From Pieris napi (Eukaryota; Arthropoda; Insecta; Lepidoptera; Pieridae), in contig NC_062252.1 of NCBI RefSeq assembly GCF_905475465.1, forward strand, positions 10,478,001 through 10,542,000: DNA of 64,000 nt, read 5' to 3'. The notes beneath the pieces are model-generated. The model saw only the letters and a list, made by a program, of their open reading frames with translations, had not been told where the DNA came from and ran no database searches. The position numbers and the translations under genes are program-made. Positions 36,148-46,868 of the stretch are shown here, in pieces. Each line of letters begins with the position of its first letter. Positions within the stretch are counted from its first letter, which is position 1.

Positions 36148-36605
36148 TGTTTTTGAAGTGAAACTTCTTTAGGTGCATGAGGGTAAAATTTTTACGGAAC
36201 GTCACGAAGATGTGCAGCGTTTTTGTCGAAGAAAAGGGACAGAGCGATGAGACCGATTGAGAAAGTGAGAAGGGTGAATTACCTTATAGAAATTCTATTT
36301 TTAAAATTAAAATTTCGTAAAGGGAATTTATGAAATATTAGTATTTATGTTTTATGCAGACTAATTTTTTTGAAATCTCAAATTACGAATTGAAAATTGA
36401 AATGCCGCGTGTTTTTACTATCGAAGAAATTAATACAAAAAATTAAATTTATTCTTTGTATAAATTTCAGATACTTTTAATATTTTAATGACAATTATTC
36501 CTTCCTTTTCCCCTCCCTTTAAGTCTCGGAAATCTAATTTTTTAGAGTTGTACATAAATATGAACAAGACTTAAAAATTAGTTAGCCAAAGATGTTTGAG
36601 GAAAC
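36148..36605 (+). mobile_element. M2 MITE, right end degraded
   Basis: Left end GAAGTGAAACTTC at 36155-36167. The interior shares CACGAAGATGTGCAGCG and GATGAGACCGATTGAG with the 17533 copy. The right end has decayed to GCCAAAGATGTTTGAGG. Confidence 0.65.
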
Positions 36606-36805
36606 GTTATAAGGAAACATTTTTGTTTTTGCATGTATGTTTGTAATGTTATCACACAAAAAAAAACCACAGCACTAATTTCAATAGTTCTTTCATCATT
36701 AAAAGGCTGCATCTTCACTGGCTGACATAGGCTTCATTTCCAAATCCCTAATGAAAATGCAATAATATAATCCAAAGTGTGAAAAAATCATCCAAAAAAA
36801 TATGT

Positions 36806-37010
36806 CATCGCGTGCGCTGTGGAAACTATTGATGATAGAACAATCAATCTAAAGAGTGTTTTACCCATGGGCAATTCTATGTTGGCCTATCCCGAGTCGG
36901 AACTCCAAAACATGAAATTGTTAATTTATTTACTTACTTACTCATTAACACTTCGTTACAATACAACACAAAACTACGTTAATGTTGTGTACATAAAGAA
37001 GTTCTAAGAC
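36806..37010 (+). pseudogene. Helitron helicase C-terminal relic
   Basis: Reads METIDDRTINL, then, after a frame change near CCCATGGGCAATTC, encodes a GQFYVGLSRVGTPKH-type string in another frame. This is the same terminal helicase motif as the minus-strand relic at 2841-3115. The coding frame is broken by at least one indel. About 200 bases remain. Confidence 0.65.
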
Positions 37011-37429
37011 ACTGCTAGTTATTAATAAAGGCAATAGTTAATATTGACATCTATCAATCCAAAGTATAATTTAGTGTTTCAAGAAAAACACACGCACGGC
37101 TCAAGATGAGCCCCTAATTACGCAACGCTGACGTCACAGTATCATCAGGTCATTGACCCCGCACCCCCATCCACCCCCACGACCCATTTGCCGTTCAGCG
37201 ACCTGCGTTACGTCTCACGTCACTGAAGACACGTTTTTAATTTGGAATTCACGTGCGTTGTTTAAATTCACATACACCTTACATGTAAGCACACTCTACA
37301 AATATCATTTTTCATCATCATCTTACTTGTTTTATGGCTCGTTCTAAAATATGCCTGAACTCAGGTTTAAGCAACGGTAAATTCCATCCTCTCCTTCTCG
37401 ACGCCTGACGTTTCACAACACAGCTCTTT

Positions 37430-37612
37430 TAAAGGCACTTTCTGCCGCGCACCACCTCTTTGTGGAACCAGCTCCCCCTGAAGAAATTCCGAACCAATGC
37501 GACTTAGGGTCCTTCAAGAAAAGAGCGTACCAATTCTTACAAGCGAACGCTGTTGTAATATGTATATCATTAGGCGCTGGTATCACTTAACATGAAGTGA
37601 GCCTCCTGCGTG
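37430..37612 (-). repeat. R1 copy
   Basis: Long reverse copy with CTGCCGCGCACCACC and GACTTAGGGTCCTTCAAG. The start block is degraded. Confidence 0.7.
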
Positions 37613-37627
37613 CGTACAAAGTACACA

Positions 37628-37752
37628 TAGACCAGTGCAGATAGCCTTTAAAATAAATAAAAAGTGAAAAAAATTAATATTTTAATAATTAATTATTAAA
37701 ATATTAATTTTAATTTGTTTTGGTTTCAAAAATTATCGGCACTGGTCTAACA
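37628..37752. mobile_element. Small foldback element with 40-bp perfect palindrome
   Basis: Ends are TAGACCAGTGCAGATA and its inverse (TATCGGCACTGGTCTA, one or two changes), with ACA on both outer sides as a possible 3-bp target duplication. At 37671-37710 lies an exact 40-base palindrome, all A/T, centred between 37690 and 37691. It directly abuts the M2 MITE at 37758. Confidence 0.65.
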
Positions 37753-37757
37753 TGTCC

Positions 37758-38225
37758 GAAGTGAAACTTCTTTGGCAAACTATAACTTTAAGTCTTGTTC
37801 ATATTATCTTATTATTATCAAATAAATTTGAACAATGAAACTTATTATTTGTAATATTTTAGACTTAGAGTCTCGGAAATCGGAAAAAGGGAGGGAAAAA
37901 AGAAGATATTAACATATCTTATTTAAAATATTACAAATAATAAATTTAATTTTTCAAATTTATTTCTTTGATAATAAAAAAAAGTGGCATTTTAATTTAC
38001 GATTCGATATTAAAGATTTCAATAAATTATTTTGCATAAAATATATAATACTAATATTTAATAAATTCTCTGTACGAAATTTTAAATTTAAAAATAGAAT
38101 TTCTATAAGGTAATATGCCCTTCTCACTTTCCCAATCGGTCTCAATCGCTCTCTCCCTTTTCTTCGACAAAAACGCTGCACATCTTCGTTACGTTTCATC
38201 CGTAAAAATTCCCCGACTAAAAAAT
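37758..38225 (-). mobile_element. M2 MITE, reverse, one end lost
   Basis: GAAGTGAAACTTC at 37758-37770 is one terminal repeat. The interior reads, reversed, through CGAAGATGTGCAGCG. The opposite end stops at TTCCCCGACTAA without the repeat. Confidence 0.65.
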
Positions 38226-39060
38226 ACGAAAATCCATTCAAGCTCTCAATAAGAGCGATGCAGCCTAAACCCATTAGTTCACCATAACAGATACGTCCCT
38301 ACAACAGTGTAAATAAAAATCCAATGCTGCTAATATTTAATAATAAAACCTCGCTCACCTAATGAGTATGATCCCATTAAACGAGTCTTGCCCGATATGG
38401 CACACATCTCCGCTACGTAGCGGTAATTAGTCACGCGCTACTGACCTCAGCTGTACCGAAATTAAAATATAATGTATATAATATGGTTTAATAAAGTGTT
38501 TATTTTGAAAGTTTTTATTACACGGTCACGGTGGATTCTAGTCGTATCTTTACAGCTTCAGGATTAGACAAAGTGCTGCCTGTACTTGTAGCGATACAGC
38601 TGAAGAGACGCTGTTACATGTTCTGACCGACTAGACTGTCCAATGTCCAATACAACAGGTATTACACTGAGCACGCTATGGGCATAAAAGTAACAGAGAC
38701 CAATTAAAAGGATTATTTCCTAAACATTAGGTTAAGAGTCAAACAAAAAGTTGTTAAAAGAAATAGGTAGTAGTGTTTAATCATACGGGTTACCAATACC
38801 ATTTACGTAGGTTATTTAATACCTCCAACGACTATATAGTCGGGGAATTATCTAGAAAACATTAATAAAAAATGTGTTTATTAGACTCAGCATAGGTTAC
38901 TATGGCTACATCATAAGTCGTTTATTCATGAATTTTATTATGATTTTTCACGGACCTAGTGGGAATAATGAAAAGGACATAACCATTCTAATTAGTGTAT
39001 TAGTGTGAGTGAACGTTAGTCTAAAGTGCTAAGTAGTAAGTGAATAAAAAATAGTAGGTA
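38226..39060. other. Unassigned sequence
   Basis: Nothing recognised. Confidence 0.5.
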
Positions 39061-39215
39061 CACAAGAACGGAGTTACCGTTTTTAGACTGTAAGTAGTGT
39101 TATTGGACATTTTCTTATGTGAAATATCCTTTTAAGTAAAATCGGTTAGTTTTAAAATACTTATTAGTCTTAAGTTAGACTAGATCGCGTATTGTTAAAC
39201 GATGTCTTTGAGCAG
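39061..39215 (+). repeat. Diverged retroelement 3' end, pair member
   Basis: GTAAGTAGTGTTATTGGACA and CTTAAGTTAGACTAGATCGC match 21490-21555 in order. Confidence 0.5.
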
Positions 39216-39645
39216 AGACAATTTATCAAGAATATGAAATTCAAGTCAATACAGATTCTAGATCCTAGTTGTGTCATTGTTATAATTGTCAAAATGTACT
39301 GAGTCTCCTATTGTGATGTGCTTATTGCAATGCGTCTCTCTGACAGCATATAGGCGGGCGTTGTGTTATTTAAAATACATACGGTCTTACTAATAAAGAT
39401 TTATGCACATCGTATAAGCCTGTTATAAGAAAAATGTTACTAATAATGTCTGAATTGACAAGGTTGATGTATACTGCTGTTATAACAAGTGTCTGGTTTG
39501 TATGAAGACTTGTACAATGCTTATACAACGCAGAGGCCTAGTTTAACGGGTGTATAAGACAAAAATTGCGTAATTTCATCTGATTTCGCGTTTGACAGCA
39601 TTTTTTGACTGTTTAGTTCAAGGAAAGATTTAAGTTAGTAGATAT

Positions 39646-40125
39646 TTGTGTTTGTTGAAAATAGATTTTATAGATCAAATAGAAGATTTAGATAATATTG
39701 ATATGCAGCTAATACATACGATTGAAGATTTGCCGCCTCCAAGGAAAGTCAAAGAACATACCAAACTCGGTGCAATCCGTTATTACTTTCGCATGGCGAT
39801 TTCAAAACAAAATACCGCTTTTCAAAGAAGTATGTTATGAAGATCTGTGACAGAGTGCGAGCTGATGTCGAAAAGAGTACTAGAGGTGGAGGGTTTTCAA
39901 TTTAGGTGTCTTCTTCATGGCTTCTCAGTGTCATTAGAAAATGCCAAATTATATATAGTAGCACTGGCAATCCTCCACAATATTGCTATTGATATCAAAG
40001 AAGACCTGGATGTTACGTTTGATGACACTGAGAATGCTCCAGAAGAACCAAGGCCAACCTAGACGCCCCCAAGCAATCTGGCTAGACAAGCTGCTAGAGC
40101 TGCTTTTATTGAAACATATTTTTAA
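39646..40125 (+). pseudogene. Harbinger transposase relic (N- and C-terminal pieces)
   Basis: One reading frame runs from 39646 to a TAA at 40123-40125, broken by in-frame TGA (39838-39840) and TAG (40060-40062). The first part reads DNIDMQLIHTIEDLPPPRKV. The second has FQFRCLLHGFSVSLENAKL, then VALAILHNIAIDIKEDL, and after the TAG ARQAARAAFIETYF. The RCLL-hG-hS..LE.AK...VA.A.LHN pattern and the final (I/L)..YF are typical of the end of PIF/Harbinger nucleases, which cut DNA at TTA/TAA-like targets. The central DDE region is missing, with the join near 39815-39850. The call on the C-terminus is fairly firm; the N-terminal piece is inference from position. Confidence 0.7.
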
Positions 40126-40227
40126 GGCTGTTTTATTTACATAGGTGTGGATAGTTAAGGACTTGAAATAAATAAAAAGTTATATTTCATTTAAAACGGG
40201 GGTTTTATTTTTTTTATAAGTATATAA

Positions 40228-40694
40228 TTATTTATTTAATTGCTGCTGTAACAATTTGAGCCTCAGAAGATGCTTCTGTCTAGCCCTTTCGTGAGCTTCG
40301 GCGAGTCGCTTCTGTTTGAGCTCATGTGTTTCAGCCATCTGCCTTTGTTTTGTTTCGTGCTCTTCCTGGAAACACTGGAACACTACCGTGTTGCGGAGTT
40401 TGGCACTTTCCACTATTTGGGATGCCTAAAAAATTTAAGTATGATCGTTGAGGGATTTTGAATGAAATAGTCCTTTCTCTATCACATTGATACTAACCTC
40501 TTCTAACTTTTGTACTGCAGAACGCGGCTTTTTATGTAAAATTCTAGTCCTCTTTGTCTGAGGTTTTGGAGTTTCTATTAGCTGCAAATAATAAAATGTT
40601 ATTAGTATATTGAGTAAATGTGTATATAATTGCTTTGGTTGATAAAATAAATACAACTTACATTAGAATTATGAGTCGTATCAAAATTATTAAA
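40228..40694 (-). pseudogene. Harbinger partner protein (Myb/SANT-type) C-terminal exons
   Basis: Three pieces join cleanly on minus. Piece one (about 40694-40662, FNNFDTTHNSN) ends at a GTAAGTTG donor. Exon two (40581-40498, starting LIETPKPQTKR) follows a TTGCAG acceptor and ends GAG before GTTAGT. The last exon (40425-40228) follows TTTTTTAG, starts ASQIVESAK, is rich in Q/E/R/K (EEHETKQRQMAETHELK) and ends in LLQQQLNK. All junctions are in frame. The charged helical tail fits the C-terminus of the second Harbinger protein, which binds the transposase and helps it enter the nucleus and find its ends. The DNA-binding domain is deleted and a TGA precedes the first piece. The last exons look surprisingly intact. 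Confidence 0.55.
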
Positions 40695-41025
40695 TCAAAC
40701 GTCAATCAAACACGGCGGGTTGCCAGGGTAACAATAAATAAGGGTCGTTTTGTTATTCAACCAATACACATCGATTATTGGTCAAAGAGGAGTTTATGCC
40801 CTGTACAAGCTCTATTCACTGAATTACTATCACCTTGTCATAACGCATGTATAGTGATTTTTTATTAGTAAGACCGTTAGTATATAACTAATTAAAAAAG
40901 CAGGTAATTACTACTTGGAGATAACAACTGTTAATACAGTTAGCTTTTAATTGAAATATGCGCGCGCATGCAATAGTTGTACGAGTACACACACTTTCTG
41001 TTCGTTTCGAACTTCGAACCTGGAG

Positions 41026-41065
41026 TATCACTATACAACTAAAAATATTTAGTTGTATAGTGATA
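41026..41065. repeat. Perfect hairpin, 18-bp arms
   Basis: TATCACTATACAACTAAA (41026-41043), loop AATA, and the exact inverse (41048-41065). Sits about 60 bases upstream of a SINE. No T-run follows. Confidence 0.85.
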
Positions 41066-41238
41066 GGTATTTTTACACTGATTATTAGGCGTTTTTCAAT
41101 CCGTATGCTGCATGCATGCAGCAGCAGTGTTCGCCTAGTGGCTTTAGCGTGCGACTCTCATCCCTGAGGTCGTAGGTTCGACCCATGGACTTTCTATATA
41201 TTTAACATTCGGTCGCATTCGCTTCGTGGCTTGCCTTA

Positions 41239-41990
41239 CGGCCTGGCCACGGGGATCGGCGGTGCGAACGGCGATGCGGGAGGCGAGGCGACCATTCGCG
41301 CGGGGCCGTTTGCAGGCCAGGGACCAGTCACGTTTGCCGCCGCGACCAGTAAGGAAGTTCGACAGCGAAATGTCTTTATCGAAATCATCTCGATATTGCT
41401 TGGAAAGTAATAGTTTTTTGTGCAAGACCTAATTTTTGGAGAAATTGTGGAGAATTCCACAAGAAGTATGAGAAATTCAGAATATATCCAGAATTATTTT
41501 TTTGAGTATACCAGAATGACCTTCAATTATATTCTTATGAATATTCAACCAGAATTGGAGAAAAAAGTTAATGCAAATAGAATTTTAAGTGCCGCTGAAA
41601 AATTGTTTTTGAGATTAAGGTATATTAAATTAATGCTGTGGATGGCCAGACTTCCAAATAGCTGGTCTAGCCAGTATTTCAGTAACAAAAAACTCTGTAT
41701 TCATTTTTCGCCGCGACCACTACTAAACTTATTTATTCCCTTCTCTATTCGCCGCGACTGCCGCTCGACTCCGTGGCTTGCACCGTACTGATTCATGCAT
41801 TTGTTTCGCTCGCCCGTCGCGACGTCAGTCGCCCGCGCGATTCGCTCGGTACATTTCGCCGGTCGCATCGCTGGTCGCCGTTGCGCGTGGCTTGATTAGT
41901 ACATTGCTATGAGTTTATTTCAGTCGCTAGACGCATCGCGGTTCGCACCGCGCGAATATTCGCGTCGGCGAATGTCCCGTGGCCAGGCTG
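41239..41990. mobile_element. PIF/Harbinger non-autonomous element in a SINE
   Basis: Ends are CGGCCTGGCCACGGG and (inverse) CAGCCTGGCCACGGG, followed inwards on both sides by CGGTGCGAAC-type and GCGATGCG blocks. The 3-bp target TTA is duplicated at 41236-41238 and 41991-41993. Other SINE copies show a single TTA at this point (CTTGCCTTAGACCC). The ends are strikingly GC-rich (many CG pairs) compared with the surroundings, while the middle is AT-rich and keeps a transposase fragment. Confidence 0.85.
41420..41629 (+). pseudogene. Harbinger transposase N-terminal fragment
   Basis: Reads EYIQNYFFEYTRMTFNYIL, then MNIQPELEKKVNANRILSA and AEKLFLRLRYI. This matches the N-terminal part of PIF/Harbinger transposases, with the usual FRM....F..LL..I.P.I.K....R..IS..E.L...LR(Y/F)L pattern. 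The frame goes on without likeness after 41629, so the catalytic domain is missing. Confidence 0.65.
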
Positions 41991-42431
41991 TTAGACCCAA
42001 AAACTCGACGGCGTGTGTCAGGCACAGGAGGCTGATCACCTACTTGCCTATTAGATTGACAAATGATCATTTACAAGACGAAAATTTGAGCCTTTAAATA
42101 GCAAAAGTCACAATATTCACGATAATTTTTTATGGAATTCAACTTGTTAAAAATCTTTAGAGCTAAAACCATGGCACGACATTTGTGCCTTATTAACCTT
42201 AATATTCATCCCGTTACATTCGCCCGTGGGACCGAGAACACGAAAGACAATGACCAATTAAATTCACTTTTCTACGAAAACTAACCTAACTGTCAATACA
42301 AAAACGTACTATTGTAAGATTTTCTCGGAGTTTTCCGTTTGTCGCGAATTACTGTTAACTATACATATTATAGGAACAGTTGGACGCGTAAAAACAGAAA
42401 CATTTTGTTAATTTCTTTTTATTCACATCTA

Positions 42432-42434
42432 TAT

Positions 42435-42474
<40 letters not shown>
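42432..42474. repeat. (TA)n microsatellite
   Basis: Nearly pure TA over about 43 bases with one CA step. Followed by a GTACGCTTCAAAATCTC block like those seen at LINE/Helitron borders. Confidence 0.85.
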
Positions 42475-43020
42475 AATGTTATGTTGGTTTGTGTACGCTT
42501 CAAAATCTCAAAAAGTTCTGCACCGATCGAGCTGAAATTTTAGCATGATAGATCTAAAGAATAAAAAAGAAGCAAAATAAAACTTATATGAAATGTTTTC
42601 TTTGTTTTGTTTCTCATTTCTCAACCATTCAATCACAATGTTCCACAGCCAAGCGTGGCTGGGAACAGCTTGTATATTCTGAAAGACTCTCTTAGTGCCT
42701 CTCCATTCCTGGAGGTTGGCCGTCTATTAAGCGTGTCTTGTCCTGTGCCAGATGCAGCAACTCTTCCGCAGTCGCAATACCCGCCACTCCCTAACGTTCG
42801 AAGCCATGATGTTTTAATTCTACCAACACACCGATTACCCTGGACTTTAGCTATTATAATTAATTGAAGGAGGTAGTAGCGGTAATGGCCTGGGTACGCC
42901 AATTTCCGTCGTTTATATTATATGTTTTGTATAAGTTTTTGGACATTCCAACTCGATTAAGAACTTTCTCGTTAGAGACCTGGATTCAGCCTAGCTAGTA
43001 TACACAGCAATATTATATTT
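42475..43020. other. Unassigned sequence
   Basis: Contains overlapping short open frames on both strands at 42607-42902 with more balanced base composition (GTTGGCCGTCTATTAAGCG region). No domain recognised. Possibly an old retroelement or gene fragment. Confidence 0.35.
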
Positions 43021-43130
43021 TTATAACGGGCCAACGGGCACCTGATATTAAGTGATACCGCCGCCTATGGACCGTTACATTGCCAGAATGCTCGCAAGTG
43101 CGTTGTCGTACTTTTAAAAGGTACGGTATT
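43021..43130 (+). repeat. R1 fragment
   Basis: GATATTAAGTGATACCGCCG and GCAAGTGCGTTGTCG are clear. Confidence 0.7.
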
Positions 43131-43612
43131 ATGAAAGACTAGAACCGACTGAAATAATTAAGTAAAAAAAGGGTACCAAATACAGATAGATAGAGGTTTT
43201 TTAATTCCGAAGCTAACATATTTTCAAATATTCAATCAACTAGTATAAAATAAATTATGTATTCTAAATTACACAATCATTTCCATACTTGCCTCCAAAA
43301 CAGCCTTTAAAATTCACCCTAACTGCTAGATGCCTTTCCCTCTGGATCATTAGGCACATCAATCAAGTGTCAAGTAAACAACATAACCTTGAACTCGCGC
43401 CGTGCCCGGACTATTGAATAATTCATTTACAAAGCACAATAAACGCCGCCGTTCTTGGCTATGCAATTCTTATTGTTACGTTATGACTTATGATCTGTAG
43501 CTCATCGTTTTGGTCTGATACTTTAATTCGAATGCATTATAGTACATCTTTTATTATGTATACTAACCTATATCAAAATAGTGAAAGATAAAATATATTT
43601 AACTAGCTAACC

Positions 43613-43895
43613 CGGCAAACGTTGTATTCCCATGTTGCTTTCTAGGAAAAAAAAAATTAGTTCCATAAAATAACTATTTATCTACTATAAAATAGGGGTT
43701 GTCGTAGAGGGGTGAATATTAAGGGTTGTATGTATTTTCTAAGCTGTATGTTAAAAAAATAAAACAAAAAATGTTGTCTAAAAAATAAAAATTGAGGGGG
43801 ATAAAAAATAGATGTTGTCCGATTACTGAATATGCATAAAAAATTTATAAAAATCGGTCGAGCCGTTTCGGAATTGTATGGAAATGAATATGAAA
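43613..43895 (-). mobile_element. Helitron-like element, partial
   Basis: The CTAG end with the CCCGGCAAACGTTG hairpin part is intact. The opposite end is cut short after GCCGTTTCGGAATTGTATGG. Same family as 7024-7376. Confidence 0.6.
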
Positions 43896-44061
43896 TATTT
43901 ATTTATTTTTATATATTAAATGTCAAGTGTTGTAAATAAAGTCACTATGTTTAAGTGTTGTAATGAAGTGTAGGTCAAACTGCGGTATTCTTAGTCCTTG
44001 TCAGAGTACAACAATGAGTACAATCAAATTATTAAGTATATCGTATAGGAACATAATCTCC

Positions 44062-44090
44062 AGAAGTTCAGTGTATGTCACTGAACTTCT
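44062..44090. repeat. Perfect hairpin, 12-bp arms
   Basis: AGAAGTTCAGTG, loop TATGT, CACTGAACTTCT. It is followed by a GACCGATTTTGATGAAATTTT block, common in insect transposon tails. Confidence 0.75.
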
Positions 44091-44515
44091 CTCAAACGAC
44101 TGGACCGATTTTGATGAAATTTTTTGTGTGTGTTCAAGGGGATCTGGGAATTTAGAATTTAGATTCACAAATCAGCCCGCCAGATGGCGATGCAGTCGGT
44201 ACTTTCATACTTTGCTTTACTAATTGCTTGAAATATCATGCAGGACAACGTCTGTCGGGTCCACTAGTATTATATAAAAAAGGAACACGAAATTAATCTT
44301 CCAGCATGAAAACTGTATAATATTATAAAACAGAACCTCGTAATGGGGTAAATGGGCAATGTGGTCCGGCACAATTCCGCACAACGCATTCAGTACTGAA
44401 GCCGTACAAGGTGCGATAAAACTCATGACGCGAATGTCGACATGTAATACTTTGCATAAGGCACTTTATATCATTAGTGTGGACGCGTCCTGCAATAACA
44501 ACTTCTTTCTATATA

Positions 44516-44765
44516 GAATAGGGGGTAAACGGGCTCATCTGATGTTATGTGATACCGCCGCCCATGGACACTCTCAATGCCAGAGAGTTCGCGAGTGCGT
44601 TGCCGGCCTTTAAAAATTAATTTTCTTTTTTTGAAGGACCCTAAGTCCCTATGCATAGCGTGCAGTATAAACTGTCTCAAAAACGCTCAGTTGAGGAACG
44701 ACGGACGTCGTGGTGATACGGGTGGAATTTCGTATTCTGCCTCGACTCAACCTATGCTCCAATCT
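44516..44765 (+). repeat. R1 copy, long
   Basis: Start block GGGGGTAAACGGG through GCGAGTGCGTTGCCGG. It lacks the GGGCAGCTGG part, then continues from AACGCTCAGTTGAGG to GATACGGGTGGAATTTCG. Confidence 0.7.
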
Positions 44766-45032
44766 ACCATCTTCCAAATCAAGCGTCATTGTTTTTAATC
44801 ATACCATCCAGCGTCAGGAGTGTTCCCATTCCCCGCTTAATCTTGGAGTTTTTTTAGCCTGTCGCTGGAGAGCACTCTATTTGTGAAGCGTGATTTAAAA
44901 ACGTCTATAAAGAATATCAATATATTTTGATTTTATTGGAACGAAGTTCCTTATCGCGCGTTGTGAAAGGGAGCTAGACGGAAAAAATTCTTACGAAAAG
45001 TTATCACGACACTTTTTTGCTATTTGCTATTG

Positions 45033-45130
45033 TAATACACCGGTTCTCGTCCGATCACCGAAGTTAAGCAACGTCGGTCGGGGTCAGTACTTGGATGGGT
45101 GACCGCCTGGGAACACCTCGTGATGTTGGC
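45033..45130 (+). rRNA. 5S rRNA-like sequence, 5' end missing
   Basis: From AATACACCGGTTCTCG to GTGATGTTGGC this follows insect 5S rRNA closely, including CCGATCACCGAAGTTAAGC and TGGATGGGTGACCGCCTGGG. The internal Pol III control region (box A, intermediate element, box C) therefore looks intact. The first ~20 bases expected of 5S rRNA (a GCCAAC-type start) are replaced by unrelated sequence. Thus helix I cannot form, although the 3' strand of that helix (GTTGGC) is present. Nine Ts follow directly (45131-45139), a Pol III terminator. Most likely a pseudogene or a 5S-headed retrocopy. I found no second 5S copy in the window. Confidence 0.8.
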
Positions 45131-45139
45131 TTTTTTTTT
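45131..45139 (+). terminator. Pol III T-run after the 5S-like sequence
   Basis: Nine Ts immediately after GTTGGC, the normal place and form of a 5S gene terminator. Confidence 0.7.
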
Positions 45140-45224
45140 CGTCGTAAGATTGGTATCGAGAAAATCTATCATACTGTTATGATACCAATTAACAAATAAA
45201 TTAATCGAAAGGAATTTCGTTCCA

Positions 45225-46596
45225 TCCGGGTGTCCCTTGACACCTCTAAAGTTTTTGTTTTATAATATTTTTCGTCATAATTTAATATTCGTATTATAAA
45301 TAAATTAAAAATTGTGTTTTTATTTACACACGTGGACGCATCAAGTCTTTTATTTTATTACAATTACATAAATATAACTTTTGTCAGAATGTTTTAAAAA
45401 AAGTGATTTTAAAACTAACGCCGTCATTAGCAATCATTTAGGCTAAAATTAAGGAAACATTTTCCGGAGTTTTTAATATTAAGGAAAATATATTAACACG
45501 CAAATAATGTATTTAAATAACAACGTAACATAAGTACGGGAGAAACTACGTTCATTAAATTACACAAAACAAAACACGGATCAAGAAATATATGTAAATA
45601 TATTATAACCACCAATATATCATATTAAACTAAAATATTGTATTTATAAGAAAAAAATGAAAGTCGTCAACAATCTGTCACTGCGCTTGCGCAAGGTTAC
45701 ACCGCTTCCATGCTTTCTGCACATGGCACTACCATGTGTTTGTAATTACGCACGTATTATTACATTTAAAGAATTAAACATATACATTTAATTTTGTATT
45801 TTCATCTACATATTATATATACAGTTTTGTCAAAAATATCCAACAATTTATACTGTATTTAAACGTGAAAGATAAAAACTCAGTTTGTCCTTACATAACA
45901 TATATTATATATATATATATAGGTATATTAGGAATCTTTATCGGTGGCAGACCAATGCTTGCTTAAATGATACTTCATAAGAGAATTATTTCTTGCGATC
46001 CTGTATCATAACCATTGCTGCCAGTCTAACAATGCCTTGAAGAAACTTTATATATAAATAAAAAGACAATACTATGAACTTTATATATATATACATCCCA
46101 CTATACCCACTATACTTGCATGAATAATTCACATTTGCCGCTAGAAAAAAATTACCTTGTAATGCACATAAATTAATAATTAATTATATATTAATGTTTA
46201 AGAAATATGCTATAAAAATTAAACAAAGTGATGTATGGAAACATTTTTACGCAGCCAACCTTGAAAAACACATCGTTCGACTTTATAAATCATTTATTAT
46301 TAAAATTAACTATAAGATTCGCAACCGAATCGAATCATTTATTATTATAATGCACCGTATCAAATCAATAAAACCAATGTTACTCAGACTTGATGTCATA
46401 GACTGAGATAATGCTCGCTGGACAAAAAATTTGCTAAAACTAAAGTAGGTATTTTGAGGCTGTTGTATTCAGACTCTATAATCGTTGTATCGCTCTCAAA
46501 GGCATATCGAACAATCAAATCAAATTTTATAAAAAATAAGATGTTTTCTATGATAGCCTACCAACTTTTCAAGTCCACCTAATGTAACCTAATATA
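45225..46596. other. Unassigned AT-rich sequence
   Basis: Short TA tracts near 45900-45922 and 46080-46095. No gene recognised. Confidence 0.45.
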
Positions 46597-46868
46597 GTAC
46601 CCCCTTATAACGCATTTTCATATTACGCGATTTCAGTCCCTCACACCACGCGTATACACCAATATAACACGAGGATTTCACACGTGATATTTCTGTACTG
46701 TGATATTTATAATGATTTGTACGCACATATATCCTTCATAACATTGTTTTTTCTTAATATTTCGAGAACGTTAAACGCGAATCATTTCTATATAACGCGT
46801 TATATTGGATCATACAAGCTCCTATAACGCGGAACCAATCTACCGTGTTATAGGAGGGATATCTGTAC
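46597..46868. mobile_element. M4 MITE-like element
   Basis: Starts GTACCCCCTTATAACGC and ends with the inverse-like TGTTATAGGAGGGATATCTGTAC. Several TATAACGCG-type strings lie inside (TATAACGCGTTATA at about 46792). A matching end fragment is at 62011-62044. Confidence 0.55.

Larger units (their letters stand above)
39382..40876. mobile_element. PIF/Harbinger element, internally deleted, with relics of both genes
   Basis: The ends are inverted copies of CGGTCTTACTAATAAA (from 39382, and inverse ending at 40876). Flanking triplets are ATA and TTA, possibly a diverged copy of the 3-bp target duplication usual for Harbinger. Inside, a plus-strand transposase relic (39646-40125) and a minus-strand partner-gene relic (40228-40694) converge, as in intact Harbinger elements. 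The parts carrying the catalytic DDE residues and the Myb/SANT domain are deleted, so this copy cannot move itself. Confidence 0.7.
41122..42095 (+). repeat. tRNA-derived SINE split by a Harbinger element
   Basis: The head (41122-41238) has box A (CGCCTAGTGG) and box B (GGTTCGACCC), then a shortened body ending GTGGCTTGCC-TTA. After the insertion the SINE resumes at TTAGACCCAAAAA (41991) with the GACGGCGTGTGTCAGGCAC and GATCACC blocks to about 42075. Confidence 0.85.

Noticed and set aside
37960..38274. 104-codon minus-strand open frame
   Set aside because: Lies in the M2 MITE interior. The related copy at 17533 has no corresponding frame.
42607..42902. Overlapping 86- and 89-codon frames on opposite strands
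   Set aside because: No domain recognised on either strand. Better base balance alone is not enough.
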